From: Sedimenticola_A sp040506425
GTDB taxonomy: Bacteria > Pseudomonadota > Gammaproteobacteria > Chromatiales > Chromatiaceae
Assembly: GCA_965224515.1 (NCBI GenBank)
Contig: OZ245051.1
Location: forward strand, 992,001 to 1,056,000
Reading direction: 5' to 3'
Length of the DNA: 64,000 nucleotides
A program made the position numbers and the translations under genes. Positions 35,910-48,069 of the stretch are shown here, piece by piece (the stretch's first letter is position 1; each line of letters begins with the position of its first letter). The notes under the pieces were generated by a model. The model made no database searches. It was given only the letters and a program-made list of their open reading frames with translations, and was not told the origin of the DNA.

Positions 35910-36829
35910 TCTCTCAACTCCCTTCCGGTCAGTTTCAGAAACACATCCTCCAGTCCTGTGGGACGGTGCATGAAGATCAACCCGGTAACCGACTGCAGCT
36001 TGCCCAGAAACTCCGCCGGATCCCTGGAGTAGCAGTAGAGACTTGATCCCATCTGTTCGACCCGGCAGCCGAATTGTCCGGCATCTGCAGCAAACTCAGC
36101 AGCACGCTCACCACGCAGTTCGATCACCTCCGGCTCGACGTGGCGCTGGATCAGTGCCTGGGGAGCCCCCTGGTCGAGAATCCTGCCGTGATCCATGATC
36201 ACCAGCTGATCGCAGAGACGCTCTGCCTCCTCCATGTAGTGGGTGGTGAGAATCAGGGTGGTGCCCTGCTCCCGCAACTCGGTGAGCCGGGACCAGATGA
36301 TGTGCCGGGCCTGTGGATCCAGACCGGTGGTGGGCTCGTCCAGCACCACCATCTCAGGCTCATTGATCAGGGCACGCGCTATGGTGAGGCGGCGCTTCAT
36401 GCCGCCGGAGAGGGTATCGGTTTTCGCTTCGCTGCGTTCGGTCAGGGCGGCGAACTTAAGCAGACGCGCCACCCGGTCGCCCACCTCCCCCGGTTTGAGG
36501 CCGAAATAGCTGGCGTAGGTACGCAGGTTTTCTGCCACAGAAAAATCAGGATCGAGGTTATCGGCCTGGGGAACCAGGCCGGTGCGGGCCCTCACCTCCC
36601 TGGCCCGTTCGGGAACAGGCAGGCCATAGACACTCAGCTCGCCGCCACTCTTTGGGGCCAGCCCCAGCAGCATCTTCAGGGTGGTGGTCTTTCCCGCGCC
36701 GTTGGGGCCGAGAAAACCGAAGCAGCTGCCCCGGGGGATATCGAAATCGATACCGTCCACCGCACGGTGGCTGCCGAAATCCTTCACCAGCCCGCGGGCC
36801 TTTGCGAGTGGATTTACCGGGGCGTCCAA
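35906..36829 (-). CDS. nodI: ABC transporter ATP-binding protein (NodI family)
   Basis: ATPase of the exporter formed with NodJ. Walker A GPNGAGKTTTLKMLL, signature LSGGMKRRLTIARAL and Walker B MVVLDEPTTGLDPQ are intact. The open frame runs back to 36967, but that extension lies inside the upstream alaX gene. The TTG at 36829 comes 6 nt after GGAGG and 1 nt after the alaX stop, and gives 307 residues, the usual NodI length. Tight packing alaX-nodI-nodJ indicates one transcript. Confidence 0.9.
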   Translation of the reverse strand: MDAPVNPLAKARGLVKDFGSHRAVDGIDFDIPRGSCFGFLGPNGAGKTTTLKMLLGLAPKSGGELSVYGLPVPERAREVRARTGLVPQADNLDPDFSVAENLRTYASYFGLKPGEVGDRVARLLKFAALTERSEAKTDTLSGGMKRRLTIARALINEPEMVVLDEPTTGLDPQARHIIWSRLTELREQGTTLILTTHYMEEAERLCDQLVIMDHGRILDQGAPQALIQRHVEPEVIELRGERAAEFAADAGQFGCRVEQMGSSLYCYSRDPAEFLGKLQSVTGLIFMHRPTGLEDVFLKLTGRELRD

Positions 36830-36830
36830 A

Positions 36831-37538
36831 TCAATCCTCCAGGTGGATATTGATGCGGCGGTTCTGCCGCCCCTTCTTCTCCACCTTGCCGACACGAATG
36901 CGACCGATCTCCCCGGTGGATGCCACGTGGGTACCACCGCAGGGCTGGTAGTCCACACCCTCAACACGGATGGTGCGTACCTCGCCTGCGCCGGTGGGGG
37001 GCTTCACGGACATGGTACGGATCAGCTCGGGCCGGGCCTCGAGCTCCTGGTCACTGATGGCGCCGATAGTCACCGGGTGATCTTCGGTGATGATACGGTT
37101 TATCGCCTCTTCCAGTGCAGGCTTGTCCGGTGACTCGGGCAGGTCGAAATCGATCCGGCTACGCTCGGCGCCCACGCTGCCGCCGGTCACAGCTCCATCC
37201 ACCACGGCACAGAGCAGGTGCATGGAGGTGTGCATGCGCATCAGGCGGTGGCGTCGCTCCCAGTCGATCTCTGCGCTCACTGTTGAGCCCACCCCGGGCA
37301 GGCCGCTCCCCTCGGCCGGGATGTGCAGATAATCTCCGCTCTCGCGGTCCCGGCGGGTATCGGTTATTGGAATTTCAGAACCGTCATCCAGCAACAGCCT
37401 GTCGGTATCACCGGGCTGGCCTCCACCGGTGGCGTAGAAGACCGTCTGATCAAGCTGGATACCGCGTTCATCGGCTGCGGTAACCCTTGCCTCACAGCGC
37501 TTCATATAGGCGTCGGACTTGAACAGTTCCCTGGTCAT
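36831..37538 (-). CDS. Alanyl-tRNA editing protein (AlaX-like)
   Basis: Trans-editing hydrolase that clears Ser or Gly mischarged on tRNA-Ala. It has 235 residues. An N-terminal beta-barrel as in AlaRS is seen in VFYATGGGQPGDT. The zinc-binding editing motifs are HTSMH (about 104-108) and CGGTHV (about 200-205), with the conserved RSRIDFDL strand between. Length fits AlaX-M. The ATG has AAGGA 7 nt upstream. It is the first gene of the alaX-nodI-nodJ set, and the reason for its link to an exporter is not obvious. Confidence 0.92.
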   Translation of the reverse strand: MTRELFKSDAYMKRCEARVTAADERGIQLDQTVFYATGGGQPGDTDRLLLDDGSEIPITDTRRDRESGDYLHIPAEGSGLPGVGSTVSAEIDWERRHRLMRMHTSMHLLCAVVDGAVTGGSVGAERSRIDFDLPESPDKPALEEAINRIITEDHPVTIGAISDQELEARPELIRTMSVKPPTGAGEVRTIRVEGVDYQPCGGTHVASTGEIGRIRVGKVEKKGRQNRRINIHLED

Positions 37539-37580
37539 CTTAATTCCTTTGCGGTGTCTGCTGAATTATTCACTCACACT

Positions 37581-37602
37581 GTAGGTCGGCCTTCAGGTCG
37601 AC
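37581..37602. repeat. Short GTAGGTCGG-type REP (family A)
   Basis: GTAGGTCGGCCTTCAGGTCGAC is a single hairpin with a slightly changed right arm, in the spacer between greB and alaX. Confidence 0.7.
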
Positions 37603-37671
37603 ATACACACATAGCGTGATCATCCACCCTATGAAGACCAGGGGCAACCTTTCCGCTTTAGAGGATATTGA

Positions 37672-38172
37672 CTACTCATCACCGTAGCGCACATCCACTA
37701 CCAGGTAGTTCATTACCCCCCCCGGAGTATGTACTGTCACCTCGTCATCCAGCGCACGCTTAATAAGCGCCTTTGCCATGGGGGAGTCCATGCTGATCCA
37801 GCCTTTCTCCGGATCAAACTCATCAGGACCGACGATACGGTAGTTGTGCTCCACGCCGTCGTCATCCTCCAGGCAGATCCAGGCGCCGAAAAAGATCCGC
37901 TCGGGATCGCTGGGGGGATTGTCCACCACCTTCAGATCAGGCAGTCGCTTCTGCAGGTAGCGAATGCGCCTGTCGATCTCACGCAGCTCTTTCTTGCGAT
38001 AGATGTACTCGGCATTCTCAGAACGATCTCCCTCTGCAGCGGCAGCGGCAAGCGCCTTGGTCACATCCCTTCGGCGCACCCACAACGCCTTGGACTCCTC
38101 GTGCAGCCTGTCGTATCCCTGGCGTGTGATGTAGGGGGAGCTCTTCGGCTGCGGCGGACGATAACGACCCAT
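37672..38172 (-). CDS. greB: Transcription elongation factor GreB
   Basis: Rescues backtracked RNA polymerase by stimulating transcript cleavage. It has 166 residues, slightly longer than usual. The N-terminal coiled coil (about 15-90) ends in the acidic tip GDRSENAEYIYRKKELREIDRR, whose Asp and Glu are the catalytic pair. The C-terminal FKBP-like domain contains YRIVGPDEFDPEKGWISMDSPMAKAL. Longer than GreA-type tails and with the YIYRKK signature of GreB. Monocistronic and divergent from trpC. Confidence 0.93.
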   Translation of the reverse strand: MGRYRPPQPKSSPYITRQGYDRLHEESKALWVRRRDVTKALAAAAAEGDRSENAEYIYRKKELREIDRRIRYLQKRLPDLKVVDNPPSDPERIFFGAWICLEDDDGVEHNYRIVGPDEFDPEKGWISMDSPMAKALIKRALDDEVTVHTPGGVMNYLVVDVRYGDE

Positions 38173-38393
38173 GTAAACCCTGACTCTCTATTCAGTAATG
38201 CGATATTGGAACAACAGCCTTCAGTCTTGGACGAGGGCCGTCGTACAGTACGGGATGCCCAAGGATAGCATCAAGAAACCTGCTGCGTATTCCAGCCGCT
38301 CTATCCTCATGGAGACAGGGATATACCTCTCTGGCGAACAGTGTAAAATGTCCGGCCCTGACCATTCGATTGTTGAAAGGGAGCCCCGGGCTC

Positions 38394-39191
38394 ATGAGCG
38401 ATACACCTGACATCCTGAAAAAGATCGTCCACCGTAAGCTGGAGGAGATCGCCGACCGCACGGCAAGCCTGCCCACGGAGCAGCTGATCGACAGCATTGA
38501 TGACAGCCTGCCGACCCGGGGATTTGCCGATGCCATCGCGACCAGGATCGACGCCGGCCAGGCCGGGGTTATCGCCGAGATCAAGAAGGCATCCCCCAGC
38601 AAGGGCGTAATCCGCGAGGATTTCAGGCCCGCCGATATCGCCGTCAGCTACGAGAAGGGCGGCGCTGCCTGTCTATCCGTACTGACCGACATCGACTTTT
38701 TTCAGGGCTGTGACGACTACCTGAAACAGGCACGGGCCGCCTGCAGCCTGCCGGTGATCCGCAAGGACTTCATCATCGACCCCTACCAGGTCTACGAGGC
38801 CCGGGCCATGGGCGCCGACTGCATACTGCTGATCGTAGCCTGCCTGGAGGACAAGCAGATGCAGATGCTCAACGACCTGGCCCATAAGCTGGGTCTTGAT
38901 GTACTGATCGAGGTCCACGACCTGCAGGAGCTTGAGCGGGCACTGCCCCTGGGCAACCGGCTCATCGGCATCAACAACCGCAACCTGCGCACCTTCGAAG
39001 TGAGCCTGAACACAACCCTCGATCTGCTTGAACGGATACCTGAACAGCCCATCGTGGTGACCGAGAGCGGTATCCACGCACCGGGCGATGTCGCCCTGAT
39101 GCGCGAACACAACGTCAACGCCTTTCTGGTGGGCGAGGCCTTTATGCGGGCAGATGAGCCCGGCGAAAAACTGGCGGAACTGTTTGCCTGA
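38394..39191 (+). CDS. trpC: Indole-3-glycerol phosphate synthase
   Basis: Closes the indole ring from CdRP in tryptophan synthesis. It has 265 residues, a TIM barrel. The catalytic lysine region AEIKKASPSKGVIREDF, then ISVLTD-like LSVLTDIDFFQG, VIRKDFIIDPYQV, GINNRNLRTFEV and TESGIHAPGDV are all present. The frame is open from a TTG at 38370; the ATG at 38394 with GGGAG upstream starts the family sequence. Monofunctional (no TrpF fusion). It is 13.6 kb from trpD, with a block of unrelated genes between. Confidence 0.96.
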   Translation: MSDTPDILKKIVHRKLEEIADRTASLPTEQLIDSIDDSLPTRGFADAIATRIDAGQAGVIAEIKKASPSKGVIREDFRPADIAVSYEKGGAACLSVLTDIDFFQGCDDYLKQARAACSLPVIRKDFIIDPYQVYEARAMGADCILLIVACLEDKQMQMLNDLAHKLGLDVLIEVHDLQELERALPLGNRLIGINNRNLRTFEVSLNTTLDLLERIPEQPIVVTESGIHAPGDVALMREHNVNAFLVGEAFMRADEPGEKLAELFA

Positions 39192-39207
39192 GACAAGGGG
39201 ATAGCGC

Positions 39208-39672
39208 ATGTCCAAAGAGGGTCAATTCACCATCGGGATGGAGCACATCCAGGGCTACGAGTTCAAGGTCAACTTCGGCCTTGAAAGCATGGGTGAGATC
39301 ATCATGGACGAACCCGAGCCCCTGGGTGAGGGAAAGGGGCCGAATCCCTCGCGGGTTCTCGCCGCGGCGGCCGCCAACTGCCTCAGCGCAAGCCTGCTGT
39401 TCTGTGTTTCCAAGAACGAACCCCCAGCCGGCAGCATCCGGGCCACCGCGACATGCACCCTCTCCCGCAATGAGAAGAAGCGCCTGCGTATCGGCGGCAT
39501 GCAGATACAGCTCGAGGTGAATGGAGAACTTGAAGAGGCGGTACGCATGAAACGCTGCCTGGACCTTTACGAAGACTTCTGCGTAGTCACAGCCAGTCTG
39601 CGCGAGGGTTTTCCCATCGAAGTCGACGTGGTCAACGAATCCGGCGACCTGCTGCACAGCTCCTCTGACTAG
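39208..39672 (+). CDS. OsmC family protein
   Basis: Probable thiol-dependent peroxidase or related redox protein, 154 residues. It has the OsmC swapped-dimer pattern: a beta-strand N-terminus, GPNPSRVLAAAAANCLSASLLFC with one conserved Cys, and a second Cys pair region near KRCLDLYEDFCVV. The arrangement of the cysteines fits the YhfA/OsmC-like branch. AAGGGGA precedes the ATG. It starts 16 bp after trpC and is probably on the same transcript, as in some other gammaproteobacteria. Confidence 0.85.
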   Translation: MSKEGQFTIGMEHIQGYEFKVNFGLESMGEIIMDEPEPLGEGKGPNPSRVLAAAAANCLSASLLFCVSKNEPPAGSIRATATCTLSRNEKKRLRIGGMQIQLEVNGELEEAVRMKRCLDLYEDFCVVTASLREGFPIEVDVVNESGDLLHSSSD

Positions 39673-39697
39673 TGGACCATGCCTGATTAAGCGGTTG

Positions 39698-39823
39698 CAG
39701 CCCAGTAGGAGCGAACTCGTTCGCGATCGGCATTGGGTAATTCACCAGGCGCACATACCCCTGTAGGAGCCCAGTCCTCTGGGCGAGACGGAATGAATGG
39801 GTAGTCGAGATTATTTCGCCCAG
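39698..39823. repeat. 126-bp duplicated BIME unit, copy 1 (families B and B')
   Basis: Contains GTAGGAGCGAACTCGTTCGCGATCGGC and GTAGGAGCCCAGTCCTCTGGGCGA, each a hairpin with a GTAG head. It is identical base for base to 39904-40029. Its right end is joined directly to a family C element, so the inverted partner of B' is missing here. Confidence 0.9.
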
Positions 39824-39894
39824 GGTGGGTTAGCGACTGCGTAACCCACCTGCAACCCAGACTGGTGCAATACGCTGTGCCATTACACCCTACA
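39823..39894. repeat. GTAGGGTGG-type element (family C, copy 2)
   Basis: GGGTGGGTTAGCGACTGCGTAACCCACC and GGTGCAATACG/CATTACACCCTAC, similar to 21131-21209. It lies between the two copies of the 126-bp unit. Confidence 0.8.
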
Positions 39895-39903
39895 ACACAG
39901 CGT

Positions 39904-40044
39904 CAGCCCAGTAGGAGCGAACTCGTTCGCGATCGGCATTGGGTAATTCACCAGGCGCACATACCCCTGTAGGAGCCCAGTCCTCTGGGCGAGACGGAAT
40001 GAATGGGTAGTCGAGATTATTTCGCCCAGAGGACTGGGCTCCTA
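39904..40044. repeat. 126-bp duplicated BIME unit, copy 2, with complete right end
   Basis: The exact repeat of 39698-39823 is followed by AGGACTGGGCTCCTAC, the inverted partner of GTAGGAGCCCAGTCCT at 39970-39985. The complete unit is therefore a head-to-head pair. The remaining 107 bp up to the EF-G-like gene show no clear feature. Confidence 0.9.
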
Positions 40045-40151
40045 CAATGCAATCTTAAACGATTGCTTTGTTGATCGAGGTTATGGATATCCCCCCGCAC
40101 TCTAGGTAGCATGCTGGGCTGAGTCCAACCACAATCAACAAACGGTCCGGC

Positions 40152-42203
<2,052 letters not shown>

Positions 42204-42217
42204 GACCGGCCAGGCCA

Positions 42218-42706
42218 ATGAAAATAAAGATCCTCACAGCTGGTGGCACCATCGACAAGATCTACTTCGATGCCAAGAGTGAATTCCAGGTCGGCGACCC
42301 GCAGATCGTCGAACTGCTGCACGAGGCCAACGTCAGCTTCGACTTCGAGGTGGAGTCGATGATGCGCAAGGATAGCCTGGAGATGACCGATGAAGACCGC
42401 CAGTTCATCCGCAGCCGGGTGGAGGCAGATAGCGCCGAGAGAATTCTCATCACCCACGGCACTGACTCCATGGCCGAGACCGCCCGGGCCCTGCAGGGGA
42501 TAGAGGGGAAAACCATCGTCCTCACCGGCTCCATGCAGCCGGCACGGCTGCGGGTGAACGACGCCATCTTCAACATCGGTTACGCCGTGGCTGCCGTGCA
42601 GCAGCTACCCCACGGCGTCTATATCGCAATGAACGGGCAGACATTCGACCCGGCGACAACGAGCAAGAATGTCGCCGAGAACAGATTTGAGACAACCACA
42701 GCCTGA
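42218..42706 (+). CDS. Single-domain asparaginase-like protein
   Basis: It corresponds to only the N-terminal domain of L-asparaginases: 162 residues versus about 330 in type I/II enzymes. The first catalytic Thr lies in ILTAGGTIDKIY (about 6-17) and the second in LITHGTDSMAETA (about 76-88). VLTGSMQPARL follows. The stop is natural and the frame intact, so it is a compact family rather than a truncated gene. The ATG at 42218 is 14 nt after the EF-G stop; a longer open frame upstream lies inside that gene. The hslO start follows its stop by 1 nt. Confidence 0.85.
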   Translation: MKIKILTAGGTIDKIYFDAKSEFQVGDPQIVELLHEANVSFDFEVESMMRKDSLEMTDEDRQFIRSRVEADSAERILITHGTDSMAETARALQGIEGKTIVLTGSMQPARLRVNDAIFNIGYAVAAVQQLPHGVYIAMNGQTFDPATTSKNVAENRFETTTA

Positions 42707-42707
42707 C

Positions 42708-43577
42708 ATGAACAAGCACGATCAACTCCACCGCTTTCTGTTCGACGGCCTCGATGTCCGGGGCGAGCTTGTGCAGATGGATGCCAGCTGGAAGGCGATA
42801 CTGGAGCGCTACAGCTACCCTGAAAATGTACGCAACCAGCTTGGCCAGGCCATGGCCGCCTCGCTGCTGCTCTCGGCCACCATCAAGTTTGAAGGCTCGC
42901 TGATACTCCAGGTGCAGAGCAAGGGGCCACTGACCACCCTGGTCGCCCAGGCCACCCACCAGCGCACAGTCAGGGGACTTGCCCGCTGGCAGGGTGATGT
43001 ACCCGATGGGGACCTGGCCGACACCTACGGACCTGGCCAGATGGTACTGACCATCGACAATATCGGAAAAGAGCGCTACCAGGGCATCGTCGGCATGGAG
43101 GGGGAGACCCTGGCCCACACCCTTGAGGCCTACTTCGAAAAATCGGAACAGCTCGCCACCCGGCTCTGGCTTGCAGCTGACGGTGAAAGGGCCGCGGGCC
43201 TCTTTATCCAGGAGATGCCCGGAGAGAAGAAGCACGAGGACGACCGGCAACGCATCGCCATGCTGGCCGACACCGTCACCCCTGATGAGATGCTGACCCT
43301 CACACCTGAAGAGCTGCTGCACCGCCTGTTCAATGAAGAACAGGTGAGACTGTTCGATCCTGAACCCGTCGCCTTCCGCTGCGGCTGCTCCAAAGAGCGC
43401 ATCGCCACCACCCTGCGCGCCATGGGCTATGCTGATGTAAAAGAGATTCTTGATAGCCACGGAAAAATCCAGGCTGATTGCGACTTCTGCAACAGGCAGT
43501 ACAACTTCGACAAGGTCGATGTGGAACAGATCTTCGCCCAGGATGTCGATATAGCGACACCGAAAACCTCACACTAG
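42708..43577 (+). CDS. hslO: Redox-regulated chaperone Hsp33
   Basis: Cytoplasmic holdase activated by oxidative unfolding. It has 289 residues. The N-terminal domain contains LIQVQSKGPL-type LILQVQSKGPLTTLVAQA, and the C-terminal redox switch carries the four zinc cysteines CGCSKE (about 225-228) and CDFCN (about 259-262). The ATG at 42708 is chosen because it begins the family sequence and directly follows the asparaginase-like stop, suggesting translational coupling. An upstream in-frame ATG at 42669 lies inside the previous gene. Confidence 0.95.
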   Translation: MNKHDQLHRFLFDGLDVRGELVQMDASWKAILERYSYPENVRNQLGQAMAASLLLSATIKFEGSLILQVQSKGPLTTLVAQATHQRTVRGLARWQGDVPDGDLADTYGPGQMVLTIDNIGKERYQGIVGMEGETLAHTLEAYFEKSEQLATRLWLAADGERAAGLFIQEMPGEKKHEDDRQRIAMLADTVTPDEMLTLTPEELLHRLFNEEQVRLFDPEPVAFRCGCSKERIATTLRAMGYADVKEILDSHGKIQADCDFCNRQYNFDKVDVEQIFAQDVDIATPKTSH

Positions 43578-43587
43578 GATCTGGAGC

Positions 43588-44286
43588 ATGAACAGAAAAC
43601 CTGCGCTACTTCTAACGGCACTACTCTTCAGTACAACCCTCTGGGCGGGGGATGCACCCCTCACCTATGACCGGGTCAACCTCTCGGCCAACGCCGGACA
43701 GGAGGTGGAGAACGACACCCTTGTTGCAGTTCTCTACTCCCAGTGGGAAGACCGGGATTCGGCCAAGGCGGCGCGCAAGGTCAACGCCGCCATAACCCGC
43801 GCCATGGAGAAGGCGAAGCAGGTCGACGATGTCAGCAGCCGGACCCTGGACTACAACACCAGCCCCATCTACAGCAAGAGCAGCTCATTCGGCGGCAACA
43901 AGATCACCGGCTGGCGGGTACGCCAGTCACTGCGCCTTGAGAGCCAGGACACCACCGCCCTGAGCAACCTCCTGGGCAAGCTTCAGGAAGAGCTGGCCCT
44001 GAGCAGCATCCAGTACACTGTCTCCCCCGACAAGCGGGAAGCGGCACAGGACAGCCTGATTGCCGAGGCGATAGGCAAATTCAAGCAACGCGCAAAGTTG
44101 ATCAGCAGCGAGATGAACAGCAGCAACTACAGGCTGGTGAACATGAATATCAACACCTCGGGCGGCGCTCCACGCCCCTACCAGGTGCGCGCGATGGCCA
44201 TGGATATGAAAGCGGCTCCGACGCTGGAGGCGGGAACCCAGCGCATCGAGGTATCGGTATCGGGCACCATCGAACTGAAGCCCTGA
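43588..44286 (+). CDS. SIMPL domain (DUF541) exported protein
   Basis: Periplasmic protein of 232 residues with a signal peptide (RKPALLLTALLFSTTLWAG). The SIMPL fold is recognised from VNLSANAGQEVENDTLVAVLYSQWE, ITGWRVRQSLRLES, DKREAAQDSLIAEAIGKFKQRA, and a final beta strand IEVSVSGTIEL. The biochemical role of the family is poorly defined; some members bind partner proteins in the envelope. GGAG precedes the ATG. It starts 10 bp after hslO and is likely the last gene of that transcript. Confidence 0.88.
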   Translation: MNRKPALLLTALLFSTTLWAGDAPLTYDRVNLSANAGQEVENDTLVAVLYSQWEDRDSAKAARKVNAAITRAMEKAKQVDDVSSRTLDYNTSPIYSKSSSFGGNKITGWRVRQSLRLESQDTTALSNLLGKLQEELALSSIQYTVSPDKREAAQDSLIAEAIGKFKQRAKLISSEMNSSNYRLVNMNINTSGGAPRPYQVRAMAMDMKAAPTLEAGTQRIEVSVSGTIELKP

Positions 44287-44611
44287 TACGGCCCATATCG
44301 GGTTGCGAGTTCAGCAATACGCAATAGCTGTGGCTCCGCATCTTCCAGAGTACCGCCACACTTCCCGCTGTTCAGGGTGGCAATCCTCATCTCGGTCATA
44401 ACCGATTCCAATGTCAGGCCACAAGACCAACCGGGCATTGTAATTCTGAGATAAGAACACCCGAAAGAGTGTTTATGATTTAATGGCATAACCTGATACC
44501 ACTAACAGGGCCAAGCCCTTCTTTATCAGTCTATTGCAGAATCACACGGCCCGGCGCCAAGCTCCCCGGGTTTGACAGAAAGCGGGCGACAATAAAAAGA
44601 AGGAGAAGAAC
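44287..44611. other. 325-bp spacer, no gene seen
   Basis: It lies between the SIMPL gene and the HerA-like gene. A weak stem CCCTGATA/TATCGGG follows the SIMPL stop and could act in termination. A 103-codon antisense frame crosses into the SIMPL gene but shows no recognisable protein. TTGACA at 44574 has no well-spaced -10. Confidence 0.4.
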
Positions 44612-46090
<1,479 letters not shown>

Positions 46091-46195
46091 CAGAGACAAA
46101 ATCCTTCAGCAACCTGCCCTCTCCCTGCCGGGGATAGAGCAGTTGCTGCTACCTGTAACGCAACCCATCAATCCAGATCCTCAGGAGTAGACTGC

Positions 46196-47260
46196 ATGAC
46201 CGAACTACTGACCCACACCTACTACGGCAACACCCTTCAAGAGTGGCTGATCGCACTCTCCATCATTGTGCTTTCGGCCCTGTTGGGCCGAGTCGCCTAC
46301 TGGGCCTTCTCCAGGATCGCCCGTGCCTTTACCAGCCGCACCAAAAGCCGACTGGACGACATCATCGTCGACATGATCGAAGAGCCCATCGTCTTTGCAC
46401 TGATCGCCACCGGCATATGGTTTGGCCTCAAGACCCTGGTGTTACCCGAAGGGCTTTCGGTAGCCATCAGCCACGGTTACGAGGTCCTGGTCGCCGTGCT
46501 CGCAGGTTGGATGCTTGCACGCCTGTTCGATGCGGTTTACGAAGAGTACCTTCAGCCCTGGGCAGCTAAAACGGAATCCGATCTTGACGACCAGCTGATG
46601 CCCATCCTGCGCAAGGGAGTGAAGATGGTGATCTGGGTGATGGCTATCGTCATCGGCCTGAACAACGCCGGTTACGATGTAGGCGCAGTCATCGCCGGCC
46701 TCGGTATCGGCGGCTTGGCCCTGGCCATGGCTGCCAAGGACACCGTCTCCAATGTCTTCGGCGGCTTCACCATCTTTACCGACAAACCTTTCCGCATGAA
46801 AGATCGTGTGAAAGTGGCCGGTTACGACGGCACCATTGAAGAGATCGGTGTACGCAGCACCCGCCTGCGCACCCTTGACGGACGCCTGGTCACCATCCCC
46901 AACGCCACCTTCGCAGACTCGGCCGTGGAGAACGTATCCGTTGAGCCCAACCGCAAGATCGTGCTCAACCTGGGTCTGACCTACGACACCAGCCCCGAGA
47001 AGATGAAGCAGGCGATGGATATTCTGAGAAAGATCGGCGAGGAGAATGAGAACACCGAGGAGAAACTGGTCATCTCCTTCAACGGTTTTGGCGACTTTGC
47101 CATGAACATCATGTTCATCTACTACATCCGCAGCGGCGCACCCATCGCCGACACTCAGACCCAGATGAACCTGGCCATTCTTGAACAGTTCAATGCCAAC
47201 GAGCTGGAGTTCGCCTTCCCGACCCAGACCCTCTACAACGTGGCCGCAACAACCGCCTAG
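46196..47260 (+). CDS. MscS-family mechanosensitive channel
   Basis: Inner-membrane tension-gated channel that protects against osmotic downshock. It has 354 residues. About five helices occur, with the pore helix GAVIAGLGIGGLALAMAAKDTVSN (about 160-185) followed by the beta domain FGGFTIFTDKPFRMKDRVKVAGYDGTIEEIGVRSTRLRT. Longer at the N-terminus than E. coli MscS, as in YnaI-like members. An upstream stem with AGCAAC/GTTGCT at about 46112-46150 may end the HerA-like transcript. The gene is monocistronic and convergent with msrA. Confidence 0.9.
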   Translation: MTELLTHTYYGNTLQEWLIALSIIVLSALLGRVAYWAFSRIARAFTSRTKSRLDDIIVDMIEEPIVFALIATGIWFGLKTLVLPEGLSVAISHGYEVLVAVLAGWMLARLFDAVYEEYLQPWAAKTESDLDDQLMPILRKGVKMVIWVMAIVIGLNNAGYDVGAVIAGLGIGGLALAMAAKDTVSNVFGGFTIFTDKPFRMKDRVKVAGYDGTIEEIGVRSTRLRTLDGRLVTIPNATFADSAVENVSVEPNRKIVLNLGLTYDTSPEKMKQAMDILRKIGEENENTEEKLVISFNGFGDFAMNIMFIYYIRSGAPIADTQTQMNLAILEQFNANELEFAFPTQTLYNVAATTA

Positions 47261-47296
47261 GCAGACCGCTGCCAGTGGGATACTCCCCTGGCGGCG

Positions 47297-47944
47297 TCAG
47301 TCAGCCATACCTGCCGGGCAGCTGACACCGGTCCCTCCCAGCCCGCAGTACCCTCCGGGGTTCTTTGCCAGGTACTGCTGATGGTAGGACTCGGCGTAAT
47401 AGAATGCCGGCGCATCGACCACCTCGGTGGTTATCTCGCCATACCCCCGGGCGGTCAGTGCTGCCTGGAAGGCCTGCCTTGATGTTTCTGCAGCCCTCTT
47501 CTGCTCTGTGGAATAGGTGTAGATACCGGAGCGGTACTGGGTTCCGGCATCGTTTCCCTGGCGCATGCCCTGGGTCGGATCATGACTCTCCCAGAACAGC
47601 TGCAGCAGATCGCCGTAGCTGATGATTTCAGGATCGAACACAACACGTACAACTTCATTGTGCCCGGTCATCCCTGTACACACCTCTTCGTAGGTGGCAT
47701 TGGGTGTATATCCCGCCGCGTAGCCCACAGCGGTGCTGTACACCCCGCCTGCCTCCCAGAAACGGCGCTCAGCCCCCCAGAAACAGCCCATGCCGAACAT
47801 GGCCATCTCCATTCCTTCCGGAAAAGGAGAGGCCAGTGGATTGCCGTTGACGTAGTGAACCGCGGACACAGGCATCCTCTCATCACGCCCCGGTAGTGCC
47901 TCATCTGCCGAGGGCATATTGATCTCTTTGCGGAAAAACATCAT
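47297..47944 (-). CDS. msrA: Peptide methionine (S)-S-oxide reductase
   Basis: Repairs oxidised methionine in proteins. It has 215 residues. The catalytic Cys54 lies in FGMGCFWGAE and the C-terminus holds the resolving Cys in GGYCGLGGTGVSCPAG, as in E. coli-type MsrA. The N-terminus ADEALPGRDERMPV matches long MsrA proteins. The open frame extends upstream, but tandem ATGs at 47944/47941 have AAGG 7 nt before the first and start at the position expected for the family. Confidence 0.95.
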   Translation of the reverse strand: MMFFRKEINMPSADEALPGRDERMPVSAVHYVNGNPLASPFPEGMEMAMFGMGCFWGAERRFWEAGGVYSTAVGYAAGYTPNATYEEVCTGMTGHNEVVRVVFDPEIISYGDLLQLFWESHDPTQGMRQGNDAGTQYRSGIYTYSTEQKRAAETSRQAFQAALTARGYGEITTEVVDAPAFYYAESYHQQYLAKNPGGYCGLGGTGVSCPAGMAD

Positions 47945-48069
47945 CACGGTACCTTGTGTGCTGAAGAATATAACGACAGACAGATGCCGGGCGCATGAGC
48001 GAGCCTGCCCGTCCCACTCAAATATAGACAGATATACAGGAATCATACAGCCGACATTTCCTGGGGTTT

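Noticed and set aside
36830..36967. Upstream extension of nodI to 36967
   Set aside because: It lies inside alaX in another frame and adds Arg/Trp-rich non-conserved residues; the TTG at 36829 with GGAGG explains the start.
39673..40151. CRISPR-like array suspected from repeated GTAGGAG units
   Set aside because: The repeats are inverted hairpins of two types without regular spacers; one large duplication explains the pattern and there are no cas genes.
44178..44489. 103-codon minus-strand frame in the spacer before the HerA-like gene
   Set aside because: It overlaps the SIMPL gene antisense, has no clear ribosome site and no recognised family.
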